Source: Terebella lapidaria (lineage: Eukaryota; Annelida; Polychaeta; Terebellida; Terebellidae). Taken from it: DNA of 64,000 nt. The position numbers were made by a program, and so were the translations under genes. Every line of letters begins with the position of its first letter. Within the stretch, counting starts at the first letter, position 1. Location: NCBI GenBank assembly GCA_949152475.1, contig OX424555.1, positions 63,903,977 through 63,967,976 of the forward strand, read 5' to 3'. Of this stretch, positions 12,848-22,844 are shown one piece after another. The notes beneath the pieces are model-generated. The model worked only from the letters and a program-made list of their open reading frames with translations, did no database searches and was not told the origin of the DNA.

Positions 12848-13082
12848 GTTTAGGATTTCTAAATTATTTTTATAGGTTGTTGGGCAGTTGTATACTAATT
12901 CCATCAGGTGTACAGTAGAAACAACTACATTAACCACACTATCTGCCCCTGATGACGCCAGTGTGTCTTTTGATAGTATTTGGTTGGGCTTTGTTTCTAT
13001 TGCAAAATGTTGTGTTTTACGTTTGTTATTGGAATCATCAAAATTTGGCTGTATTGGTGGTAATAGATTGATACTTACATTT
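12848..13082 (+). repeat. Interspersed repeat family A, copy 2
   Basis: A fuller copy than copy 1: it includes the leader GGATTTCTAAATTATTTT and GTTGGGCAGTTGTATAC before CCATCAGGTGTACAGTAGAA. It ends near ATTGATACTTACATTT. Confidence 0.8.
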
Positions 13083-14182
13083 GTACGTTGTACTGATAGG
13101 AGGTACATCTTATACACTTATCATCCTAAGTTGATCAGTAATGAAATGTGTGAGCATTTGGTAAGTAAAGTGATTACAAACGACATCGAAGCACATCATG
13201 TGGTTGTGAATCATGATTAGTGATGACGAAAGCATTGTGAAACATCTGAGCAAATACATGTACCAACACCAAGCAGGCCGAAGCAATATGAACAATCAAG
13301 TAAAAAAAATTGCAATGAATGAAAAATAGAGTAGAGTAGTGCACCGAACAATGAAACAATCGGCAACTCAACAGCATTACATTCACGTCACAACTGTACA
13401 TACCGGTAGCCCTATCAATCAATTAGAAAAAAAAATACTGAAGAGAATTGAAGAACAGGAATGCCTAAATCCAAAACGGAGTATTTCTTAATTAAATGGC
13501 CGCCTTTATCTGCTCATGAATCATTTAGGGAACAAATGTTAGATGAACAGATGTTATTTATATTTTGTATCCAACTCAAGTCAGATGGAAATTATGCCTA
13601 CATCCACTGCGTGAGAATCTTTAATCAATTTTGTGTATTTAGTTTGCTGTTAGTTAATTAGTTGTATTGACAGGATTGTTGTTTACCTCACACAGAAGCC
13701 CTAACAATGACAGTGGTCACCATGGGATGCGAAATAAGATGAGAGTGTCACCGGGAGGCATTATTTTTGTGGGGATATCATGATCATATATTCTCCTACT
13801 CTTTTTGATTAAGTTTCAGGGTATGAGCTGTTCTCCACTTGCTAATAGAGTCAACCTGTGGCTCTAGGGATAATATAATCTCGTAGGCTTTACTTGATAT
13901 ATCTTTGACACGGAATCTCAATGGCCCGGATCAACATAAGCAGGCTATACAACGCAAAGAATGAACAGTCAATTATGATTAGTACCTCGGAAGAAACCAG
14001 ACATTGACAATCCACACGTACAGGTGATAGATTCAGGTTCAGATGTAATTATGCTAAAAGGTGGCGAGGGTATATAATTGGTACGGATGATTCGTATCGT
14101 TTCAGTTCATACAAATGCCAAACATACGAGACAGCGTACCTCTGTGAACACAAAGTTTGAAAACGCGCTTTTCCTAATAGCA
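13083..14182. other. Intergenic DNA upstream of the second receptor
   Basis: No conserved protein is seen. The stretch includes the probable promoter/leader of the next gene, but no clear TATA box or splice acceptor decides the 5' end. Confidence 0.4.
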
Positions 14183-15229
14183 ATGGAGAACAACACGTGC
14201 TGTGGCCTGAACCAGCCAATTGCTGCTGATCTGAACAAAACATTTAAACAAGCGGAGGAGCACATGCCACCGCGAATGAGCGAAGGCGTGGCTATACTTA
14301 CCATGTACGTATTGCCAGCTATTTGTTGCTTCGGTGTAGTCGGTAACTCCGTGTCGTTCTTCGCGATGTTGACTGAGCGGATGCGAGGAACTAGCTACTC
14401 AGTCTACATCATAGCCACCGCGGTACTAGACCAGGTTAACCTGGTGATTATTCTGGCATTGCATTACTTTCGCGTCATCTTCGGTTTGAAGCCGCCTGGT
14501 CTGCTTGACATCTGCAATGCTGCTAACTGGTTTATGTCTGGATCAAAAACAGCAGCTGCTTGGGTTATACTTGCCATGACATTTGAACGTCTACTGGTTA
14601 TCTGCCGCCCAATACAGTCAAGAATTGATTTCACCGTCAAGCGAGCAGTGTACATAGTTTCAGGTATAATCACAGCAGCTTACGTTGTGTATGTACCAGA
14701 TCTATTGGTGTACAGTTCGACTGAACGGTGCGGGGAGCGTGGGGAGTTCTTCCCTGGACTGATCACATGGAAGTGGTACACCAACGTTGGCCACTTTCTA
14801 TTGTACACACTTTTCGGTACTTTTCTGCCTGCTATCGTGGCAATCATTCTGAACTCTCTCATTTTCCTCAAGCTCAAACAACAATACAACGTGAATCAAT
14901 CGCTTGGTGTAACAGTAGGAAGAATCACGCAGAAATACCAGGACATTGGCAAAATGGTCATCACGGTCTCTGTTGCATATGCAATCCTTACGATTCCATT
15001 TGCTATTAATGTTCTCTATCAGAGGTTTAGTGGGAAAGGAACGCCGGACGACGTTTTGACGAATTTGGGTCATGCTCTCATCACGCTTATGTACGACTCG
15101 AATCACTGTCTGAGTTTCGTTCTCTACATCGCATCATCCAAGTCGTTCAGGGCAGTCATATGTTGCGCATCCAAGGAATCACACATAACCAGCACGAGCG
15201 TGAACAGCACGAGCACGGACAGAGCATGA
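14183..15229 (+). CDS. Class A peptide-type GPCR, single exon
   Basis: 348 codons from the ATG at 14183 (MENNTCCGLNQ). The frame is open from 14078, but the extra 35 residues are basic with no receptor character, so the internal ATG is preferred. Landmarks: N-glycosylation sites NNT and NKT in the N-terminus; TM1 with VVGNSVSFF; TM2 with TAVLDQVNL; Cys before TM3 (DICNAANWF) and Cys in ECL2 (TERCGERG); FERLLVICRP as the E/DRY region; a Pro in TM5 (TFLPAIVAI); and TM7 NHCLSFVLY in place of NPxxY, followed by SSKSFRAVI as helix 8. The TM7 pattern resembles the FMRFamide-receptor-like and related orphan groups of invertebrates. The ligand is unknown. No intron is needed and no frame break is seen, so it could be a retrogene or belong to an intronless receptor clade. 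Confidence 0.85.
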   Translation: MENNTCCGLNQPIAADLNKTFKQAEEHMPPRMSEGVAILTMYVLPAICCFGVVGNSVSFFAMLTERMRGTSYSVYIIATAVLDQVNLVIILALHYFRVIFGLKPPGLLDICNAANWFMSGSKTAAAWVILAMTFERLLVICRPIQSRIDFTVKRAVYIVSGIITAAYVVYVPDLLVYSSTERCGERGEFFPGLITWKWYTNVGHFLLYTLFGTFLPAIVAIILNSLIFLKLKQQYNVNQSLGVTVGRITQKYQDIGKMVITVSVAYAILTIPFAINVLYQRFSGKGTPDDVLTNLGHALITLMYDSNHCLSFVLYIASSKSFRAVICCASKESHITSTSVNSTSTDRA

Positions 15230-15631
15230 GTGACGCACGGAGAAAATAATACGCAGTATTTAATCCATTGTTTTTATTCACGTTGTATAATTCATAGTCG
15301 AAGAGTTTACTTATCGACGGGGGTGAATGAAAACATGCCTTAATTATGTATTTTACAGGTTCCTCCAGACAAATATTTCCATTGAAATTAGACTGTCCTC
15401 GTAGTTTCATTCACTTTGAATTTTACCCACATGGCCATGTTTTCACAGCTAAATAGTTTCAACCGATAGTTGTCTATATGGACTAATTTCCCAGGAATAT
15501 TTTTTCCACAAAACATGGCCTTTCACACCGGTTTTAATATTGCACAAGTAACCTACAGTGGAGAGGATTATTTTTGTGGCCATCGGAAATATGTTGAGAT
15601 GGGAAAGTTTATATATAATATAAATCCATAT

Positions 15632-15637
15632 AATAAA
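15632..15637 (+). terminator. Candidate poly(A) signal of the second receptor
   Basis: AATAAA about 400 bases after the stop codon in AT-rich DNA. It is the first exact hexamer seen downstream; an AATAAT at about 15245 is a weaker alternative. Confidence 0.35.
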
Positions 15638-16229
15638 CGAAGAATAACATATCTATAGATGTATATCCGAGCACAGACATTCAATGGTTTCAATGTTGCC
15701 CAATGTTTTGGGTCAAATTGATAGTTTATGCGTCTATTTTGGTGTGAAGAAAATATTCATAACATTTTATCACTTTTTATCACTTTTATATCGTAAACTA
15801 TAAAAGGTGGCAACCTTTCGTAATTGTTCTGCCAACATCAAAAATTTAGCACAAAATTTTTGTTGCGCTACTGTATGCGTTTGTATTTCGGTAAATCAAC
15901 AAATATCGCAAAGCTCTCATAGTATTTGCGTTTATTTACAAGATTAAATTGTAAAACCTTAATATGGAAACATTCAGAAATATTATTTTTGAAAGTGTTG
16001 TGATCCTTTTGTTGAGATACCTATTTTTAACAAATGATAGCAGGACCGGGGCCGCCCATGCCTACCCTCCGTGGGTCTGTTTTTACTCAAACTTAGGTCT
16101 GTTTTTACTCAAACTTAGACCATCGCGACGCGCTGGCCAATAAACACAGCAAATCTAAGCGAAACACCAGAGGCTCATCAAGCACATACTTCATCGTGTA
16201 TAATAATTCGAATGAATTTGAATCAAGCT
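15638..16229. other. Intergenic DNA with a 22-bp duplicate
   Basis: No gene is seen. A 22-bp unit starting GGTCTGTTTTTACTC is tandemly duplicated at 16074-16117. Confidence 0.5.
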
Positions 16230-16600
16230 GGCTCTTGTAGTGTAGTGGTTAAGCTGCAACTCAAAGAAGGGAGATAGTGAGTTCGAGTCTCATCGGTGGC
16301 CCAGGGATTTGGCAATACTGCCCCCTCCCTACTCAGGATGAATGTGGTATGTGCTCAGCCGTGAGTTACTGTATTTACGAGTACGCTATTCCAGATGACT
16401 TCTTGATGTTGTGACTGGGAAATGGGGATGATTACACCACAATATGCTATGCTCTTTGGGTCTCGGGACCCCAGCATAGCTTTATGTTTGGGAAGGGACA
16501 TGCCCATGTCAAGTTCACAATCGGTGTAATGTGAAGCATGTGAAATAACCCTGCACTAGCGCTGTCAAGCATTCCTAAACCGGAATGGAACTGCACAGTT
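16230..16600 (+). mobile_element. tRNA-derived SINE
   Basis: The head contains a Pol III box A (TAGTGTAGTGG, 16238-16248) and box B (GTTCGAGTC, 16281-16289) at tRNA-like spacing. The acceptor arms do not pair, so this is not a working tRNA. The body that follows includes a dyad GCTATGCT...AGCATAGC with an inner GGGTC/GACCC stem (16446-16480). The 3' end is approximate because no poly(A) tail or target duplication was found. Confidence 0.65.
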
Positions 16601-16873
16601 ATATAATATAGCACACCTCTTAGTAAAGTTGCACAGCAAAATAATAATTAGAATGAAATGTTCATTTACCACATAAATATTACATTCACTGATCCGCTAG
16701 CCCTGTTGCCTGCTTGTGAATATTAAACTGGTCCACGAGGACTCATACACTCATTCAAGCAGGATTGTTTTAGAGTATATTTTGTTTCATTTATACAGCT
16801 GTGTACTATTCTATCTGGTATATATTTTAGTGTGCTGGCGTGACTTCAAAGATATATGCTCGTCATGTTTTTC

Positions 16874-18060
16874 AGGTTGCCGAACCTATGGTCCGATAAC
16901 CTATTGCCGTGGCGTTGCGTCCGTCGTCCGTCCGTCCGTCGTCGTCGTCTGTCCACATTTTTATCTTTAACGTTTACGGTCCAATCTTTCTGAAAATTTG
17001 GGAAAAGATACCTTGAAATAATTTGAGGAGGTATTTTTTTATTTTTTTTATTTTTTTTTTCAAAATGGCGGCCGTTTTCGTCGAAAAACGGTCAATTTTG
17101 AAGTTTGGCGGCCATTTCCTCAAAAACTGTCTGATCAGATTTGAGATTTTTGTTTCAAAAAATTCTCGTTATGTACCTCTGAGATGTGTATAAGTTTGGT
17201 TGCTCTTGAATCGCCGATCTGCGTAGGGCGGCCATTTTGAATTTTCAACAGGTTGACGAAAAAAAATTTTTTGGGCCCAAATTGCATTACTGGCCATTTC
17301 TAGACAAAAAAATTTCACTCTTTGAAAAAAATTTTGGACTTGAAAGAAAGTTTTCGGCACTATTTTTCCTTCATAATGGGAGCAGCCAGGACTGTACTCA
17401 TAGAACGCTTGAAGATAGAGCTTAGAAATTGGCACTTTCAAATGAGAAGTCATATATTATGACAATTTGTGTGGTGACCTTGAATTTGACCTTTGATGAC
17501 CTTGAAAGGTCAAAACAGCCATTTTGGGGTAAAAAATGCCCAGATTTGCCTCTACAGATGAAATGTTTGTAGATAGAGCTTAAGTTTGCACTATGAGCAT
17601 ATATGATGTCATATATGGAACAACTGATGATGACGTTGCCCTTAACCTCAGACTGATGACCTTGAGTGCTAAATGTCCGATATGAAATGTGTAAATTAGC
17701 CTCCGAGGCTTAAACGCTTCTTGCACATACAGGTTAGTATTGTGTATAAGCTTACAAGAAGTCATGTATTTATAGCACATCTCTTGGAGACCTTGAATAT
17801 GACCCTATAGATGACCTTGAAATCCAAATCTCACAACCTTGCCTGACCTGACATGTGTAAATTGGCCTCTACAGACAAAATACTTGTTGATAGAGCTTAC
17901 ATGTTTGCATTATGAACATATATGAAGTCGTATGCAGCATACCTAATGGTGAAATTGCAGTTCACAAAGATGACCTTGATTGATAAATCTCAAAGTCATA
18001 TGTCACTTGCAATGCTTAAAGCCAAAATTGTCCGGTAACCTATCTTGGCCCTTGGGCTAA
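16874..18060 (+). mobile_element. Hairpin-ended satellite element, copy 1 (diverged)
   Basis: It starts AGGTTGCCGAACC with a GGTCCGATAACC partner, has a GTCCGTCGTCC-rich stretch, then 'tgacctt' repeat units, and ends GTCCGGTAACCT followed by the dyad GGCCCTTGGGCTAA. Its terminal repeats are less perfect than in copies at 37405 and 42836. It contains TGACCTTGAAAGGTCA (17497-17512), an everted pair of nuclear-receptor half sites. No transposase is encoded. Confidence 0.75.
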
Positions 18061-19573
18061 TTTTTTTTCCATTTTATCGAACGGCGAGGTCGTAGTATTC
18101 TGTAATACATCGATACGTTTACCGGCTGATGCAGCCAGAGGATTGTGGGTATTCTGACCCCAACCCTATATTTCTCAGAATCGTTGTGCAGTAATACAGC
18201 TGCAAAATCGAGGCAGTGTGATTGTTCTTCCTCTAGAGCTTGGGCAAATCTCGTAGGGATGTTGGCGAATTTGTTGTACTCCCTGTAAACTGCATATTCT
18301 GTCGTACATGTAGTCTCTAAATGTACCGTTGTGTTCCTTGTGGTGTTTGATAATGTTGGTAAATAATGTCCCGGCGATAACAGACCAACACATACAGTGC
18401 ACACATTCTGTCCCTGATGTAGATAGTTTTGCATTCATGGTGGGACACCTTCTCTGTAAGGCGTCCACCTCCGACAACTATTGAAAAACTATACTAATCA
18501 CATCCGACAAACAAATACACGTGATTTTCTCGGACGGTCAATAGAAGCAAACTTACGAACCGAACATACTCTAGTGTTTTTATTTGTGTATGTAAAATAT
18601 TGTTTCAACTATCAACTCCTGGGCTTTACTTTCTAATCTGACTAAATGGCATTCATTTAGAGGGTGAGTAGTATTAAGCCGCAGCGTACGATAGATGAGC
18701 CAATCAATCGGTTACGATAGCTGTTCAACCTGTGGATCAAAAATCGATAACGATAGGTATTCAACTAAAATAATGCAACCTGTATCACATCCTATGTTTT
18801 CAAGAAGCCATCACATGAAAAAAACCTATCATCGTGTTGCAATATTTTCCTTGTACATATATCGCTTTGTATATGGTAATATAATTGTAGATAAATACTT
18901 GTAAATGTTCCGGATATTGTGGTTCGAACATATTGTAAGTGATGTTTTGTATAACGTGGTTATTATCTATATGAGAGTCATAGTAACAGATTATGATGTT
19001 AACCGAATACTGGTCTTCAATTGGAAATTACGAATATCAGCTAAAACGCCATGCCTCTGCTACGGGCAGAACGCACCTGATGTGCATGACCTTCGAAATT
19101 GAAACCAGAAATTCCTTCATTCAAACGTGTCTTGTAACTACTATAAAATATGTACATCGGTTTATTCCATAAATATGTGTACATATATGTATGTCAGTAT
19201 AACATGATATTGTTGTCATATATATCGTCTCGTATTTACACTATTATGCACTTATGTACAAATGCACTAGCAGAGATCTTAGGACTCGTCCTGCTGGTCG
19301 ACGCATCGTTCTCGAATAAGTATGTTTGATCCAAAATGTGTCGTGGAGAATTGTGAATAATACCTTGCTAGAAAATCTAAGTTTGACAACACCGACATCT
19401 CCAGAACCTGGTCACCATTCATACTGGTGTTAGATTAACTGAGGACATCAGTTAATCTAACTGTTTACTATATGTCATTGAAAGTCCTGTTGGTAGTGGA
19501 CGTGTTGAGATTTACAACGACATCCACTTATTTACACAGACAGACACCAACCTGCATTTCCCGTTGAAGAGAA
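18061..19573. other. Intergenic DNA, nothing recognised
   Basis: Short open frames only, on both strands, none with recognisable motifs or splice-bounded coding character. Confidence 0.4.
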
Positions 19574-20240
19574 TTAGGGCCACCCAATCTAGAAGTTTCT
19601 AGATAAATTTACTTTTTATCTCGATAAATCAAGATTTTTCACCTTGATAAAGACTTATCTTGATAAATCTATTTACATATCTCGATTAATCGAATTACCT
19701 GACTCGACGAATTGACTTATAGTCTTGATGAATTGAGATAGTTATGACTATAGTTATGACTAAGACTTTGAACTTATAAGTAAAATGAATATATCTTTCG
19801 AACAATAATAAGACAAACTACAGAAACTGATAACTCATGATAAAAACTCTATGGAATATATATAATCAACAATCATGACATTAACGATGAAACAATAGAT
19901 AGCTAACTGCCCCATTGAAGAAGCCATCCCGAATGACGAATATACCCCCATTCGCTTCTTGATTAGCCGAATTAAAAAAAAAATATCATACCCATTACAT
20001 TTAAATGAAAAACTTTGAACATATTAGGATATAGTGATTTACTGTAGATTTTGATTCGGTAGTTTGGTCTTTGTTTGCTTAGGTCATAATTCAATTCATC
20101 GAGATATGGAAGTCGATTTATCATGATAGATAAGTCGATTTATCTGGATATTATCTCGATTTATCGAGTTACATAAGTCGACTTTTCAAGATACCTAAGT
20201 GGACAAACACGACAAAAATGTTTTAGTTGGGTGGCCCTAA
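19574..20240. mobile_element. 667-bp MITE with 14-bp perfect terminal inverted repeats
   Basis: The ends are TTAGGGCCACCCAA (19574-19587) and TTGGGTGGCCCTAA (20227-20240). The interior is AT-rich and built of many variants of a TCGATAAATC / GATTTATCGA dyad, in both orientations. A TA or TTA target duplication is possible because TTA/TAA lies at the outer edge. There is no transposase, so it is non-autonomous; the superfamily is undetermined. Confidence 0.8.
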
Positions 20241-21620
20241 ATCTTCCGTAATTTACAGACTGAGAATTCACAATATTAAGAGAACATATTGTATAGTGTG
20301 TCGTGTCTCTAAATTTGGTTCTCTCTATATATCTAATTTACCAACATGAGCATAATACTACATATTCACATACCATATAACAATAAATACTCGGTGTCAC
20401 GACCTGTATTGCTTTTTCGGTGGTCGATTGTATAATACATGCTCTCCGTCTGATATGCACTGTCGGAAGAATAAGATCAGTCCGAAGTGTGTAATATCGG
20501 TATTGCAACTAGTGAATCAGGCACAGCAACCTCCCGGATATCACCGGAAGTTCAAGCTTCAGCATGCATGCTCATGCAGTACAGTTTGTGTCAGTCGTGA
20601 CAGGATTGGTTTCCGCGGGTGACCAATCCACAAGTGAATTGTGCTTCCTGTAGGAATGACCGACTTCAATGAGATTCCGTGTGCAGTTTGCTGGATTCGA
20701 TCCAATTGGCATGGCGAGTCTCACCCCATTCTTTTTCACATGGCATCGACTCCTCGAACTGGAAGTAAATTGATTATTAAAAGAGGCACCATTTGATATA
20801 AATGTATAATTAATGTGTATATACATGTATGTTCCTATTCATATGAACTGCAAATTTTTACATACATTATGTACATCACAAACTTCATTAGAACCATCGA
20901 GAAGAGGATTTAAACCACAAGTACGAACAGATATCAAAGACAACAAAAAAACATTGTACATATGGCGATCGCGAATAAATTTAGAAGTCTTTCAGATAGT
21001 AAACATGCATGTATTCTACAATTCTCATATAATTCTGCAAAAGTAATTTCCCATCACCGAAACCGGAAATAAGGTAACGTATATTTATATACAATAGTGT
21101 ATGAATTACATGATTTGATAATATTTCATAAAATATCTACGTGGATGATCTGGAGGTATGTTTTTCAGCTCTTGAAGTTGTTTTCTGTGAAATGAACGAT
21201 TCCAAAACATTATTTTCACATGCTTCAAAGTAAAAGACACTTATTATTGTGAATATTTGATCAATAATAATGAATATATATAATTGATATAGATTATAAT
21301 ATAACTACAAAATATTGAAAGGTTGATGGCAACAATATAAGTACAACACATATACATGTGATGATATCACTCCGAAACCAACAGACACATGCTAGCATGA
21401 AACAGTGAAAACTAAATTATGAAGACAAAACAACCACGATTAAGTAACACAGAAAGTGCGAAAGATTCATAACGTTACCCGACGTTTTACGACCGTGACG
21501 TTGAAAAGCAGGCACAATGTCGCAGAACGTTGTATACGATGCCGTTATGAAAACAATGTGCTGACGACCAAAATATCATAACAAAAATATATCCACCAAC
21601 ATCCATATATAACGGCGACA
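20241..21620. other. Intergenic DNA and 3' flank of the minus-strand receptor
   Basis: AT-rich, with no conserved ORF. The 3' UTR of the receptor at 21621-22844 must lie at its right edge, but no exact minus-strand AATAAA was found close to the stop codon. Confidence 0.4.
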
Positions 21621-22844
21621 TTATAACCTTGTAGATAAGCTAGTCAGGCTAGTGGTGGTTGATAGGTGGCGTCGTGGTCTTCTGCGTCCAAGGCGTTTCC
21701 AGTGACACGTGATAATATCAAGGAAGGATTTCCGAAAGGACACGTTTATCGCGTAATACAGTACGAAATTGAGGGAGAAGTTACACGCCTGTAAGGTGTT
21801 AACAATGGCCACGACCAGGTTGACAGCGTCTGTGTCTTCCATGTATTCTTTCCGTAGACTGTTCACGAACTCGGCAGGTGACACTAACACTATGTACATT
21901 ACAACGATTATGATCAGAACAAACGTCATGTTGTGGTTCATCTCGTTAGGTTCGTTAGCAGGTGCCCCCAGTTGATGGCGAACGAGATGGGTATGTCGAA
22001 GTGCACACGTCAAGTGCCAGTTACAAAATATGAGCAAAACAAGAGGCAGGAGAATGGCAAATATCAGATACATCCAGAGATATGTAGTGGCAGCTGTCAT
22101 GCTGGTCTTCATGTATCCATGATACTTGAAAATCAACGCTTCTCCGTTCTCGCAGATGATTTTTTGTATTGAAAACTCCCAGAATCTAGGCAGATTGAAC
22201 AGTACACAGCATGACAGAACACAAATCAAAGACCTTCTCGCAAACGTCATTCCAATTATCTGGCGAGCTCTAAGAGGGTGGCATATAGCAAGATATCGCC
22301 CCAGGGCCAAGGCCACCGTAATCCATGTGCTGCATAATACGGTCATGTTTATCAGAGCGTAATTGTATGTGTCGTAGAGAAGCTGAAAGGTGATATTGCT
22401 GAAAATCACGGTGTCCATGTCCAGACAACTGTGGAGTAATATCAGCAGACAGAACATCATGTCTGATACCGCTAACGATATGAGGCCAGAGTAGGAGAAT
22501 TTCTCGATCCTCCCAAGCGTGCAATGCATGCCCTTCGGTATCAGAATTACAAGGTTCAAAATATTACCAACTAGTCCGAATGCACATATGGCTACCATGA
22601 CTTTCGTGTGAAGTATTTTTGAAGTTTCCTCATATACACTGTAACAAGTGTAATCATCAGATCCGTAAACATAATCGGTGGAATTCTGAGGCCACATGTC
22701 TGTTGTGGTGCTGTTGGATGCTTGGTCCACGAAGCTGTCAGTTACATTGGCTGTGGACTCGTTAACTGTACCAAATGGCGTCCCACAAGCATCCTGTCGG
22801 AGGTCTAGTAGTGTGGCATCTTCGTAACTGTTGTTGTTCCCCAT
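21621..22844 (-). CDS. FMRFamide-receptor-like class A GPCR, single coding exon
   Basis: 407 codons. The N-terminus carries five N-glycosylation sequons (Asn 4, 28, 33, 44, 54). TM1 has LVGNILNLVI (Asn94) and TM2 LISLAVSDMM (Asp128). TM3 runs into TWITVALALGRYLAICHPL, so the E/DRY motif reads GRY (182-184). TM7 has LNFVLYYAINVSFRKSF in place of NPxxY, typical of the FMRFamide/myoinhibitory-peptide receptor neighbourhood. The usual Cys at the start of TM3 is not evident, while ECL2 has one Cys (KIICENG). On the minus strand CATTTCAG directly precedes the ATG, so a 5' UTR intron may end exactly at the start codon. The tail is Arg- and Ser/Thr-rich. Expected at the cell surface; ligand unknown. 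Confidence 0.85.
   Translation of the reverse strand: MGNNNSYEDATLLDLRQDACGTPFGTVNESTANVTDSFVDQASNSTTTDMWPQNSTDYVYGSDDYTCYSVYEETSKILHTKVMVAICAFGLVGNILNLVILIPKGMHCTLGRIEKFSYSGLISLAVSDMMFCLLILLHSCLDMDTVIFSNITFQLLYDTYNYALINMTVLCSTWITVALALGRYLAICHPLRARQIIGMTFARRSLICVLSCCVLFNLPRFWEFSIQKIICENGEALIFKYHGYMKTSMTAATTYLWMYLIFAILLPLVLLIFCNWHLTCALRHTHLVRHQLGAPANEPNEMNHNMTFVLIIIVVMYIVLVSPAEFVNSLRKEYMEDTDAVNLVVAIVNTLQACNFSLNFVLYYAINVSFRKSFLDIITCHWKRLGRRRPRRHLSTTTSLTSLSTRL

Noticed and set aside
12888..13220. 110-codon ORF similar to one at 9802
   Set aside because: Similarity comes from the shared family-A repeat; other copies carry frame breaks.
16230..16303. tRNA gene
   Set aside because: Box A and box B are present but acceptor and other stems do not pair; a SINE head explains it.
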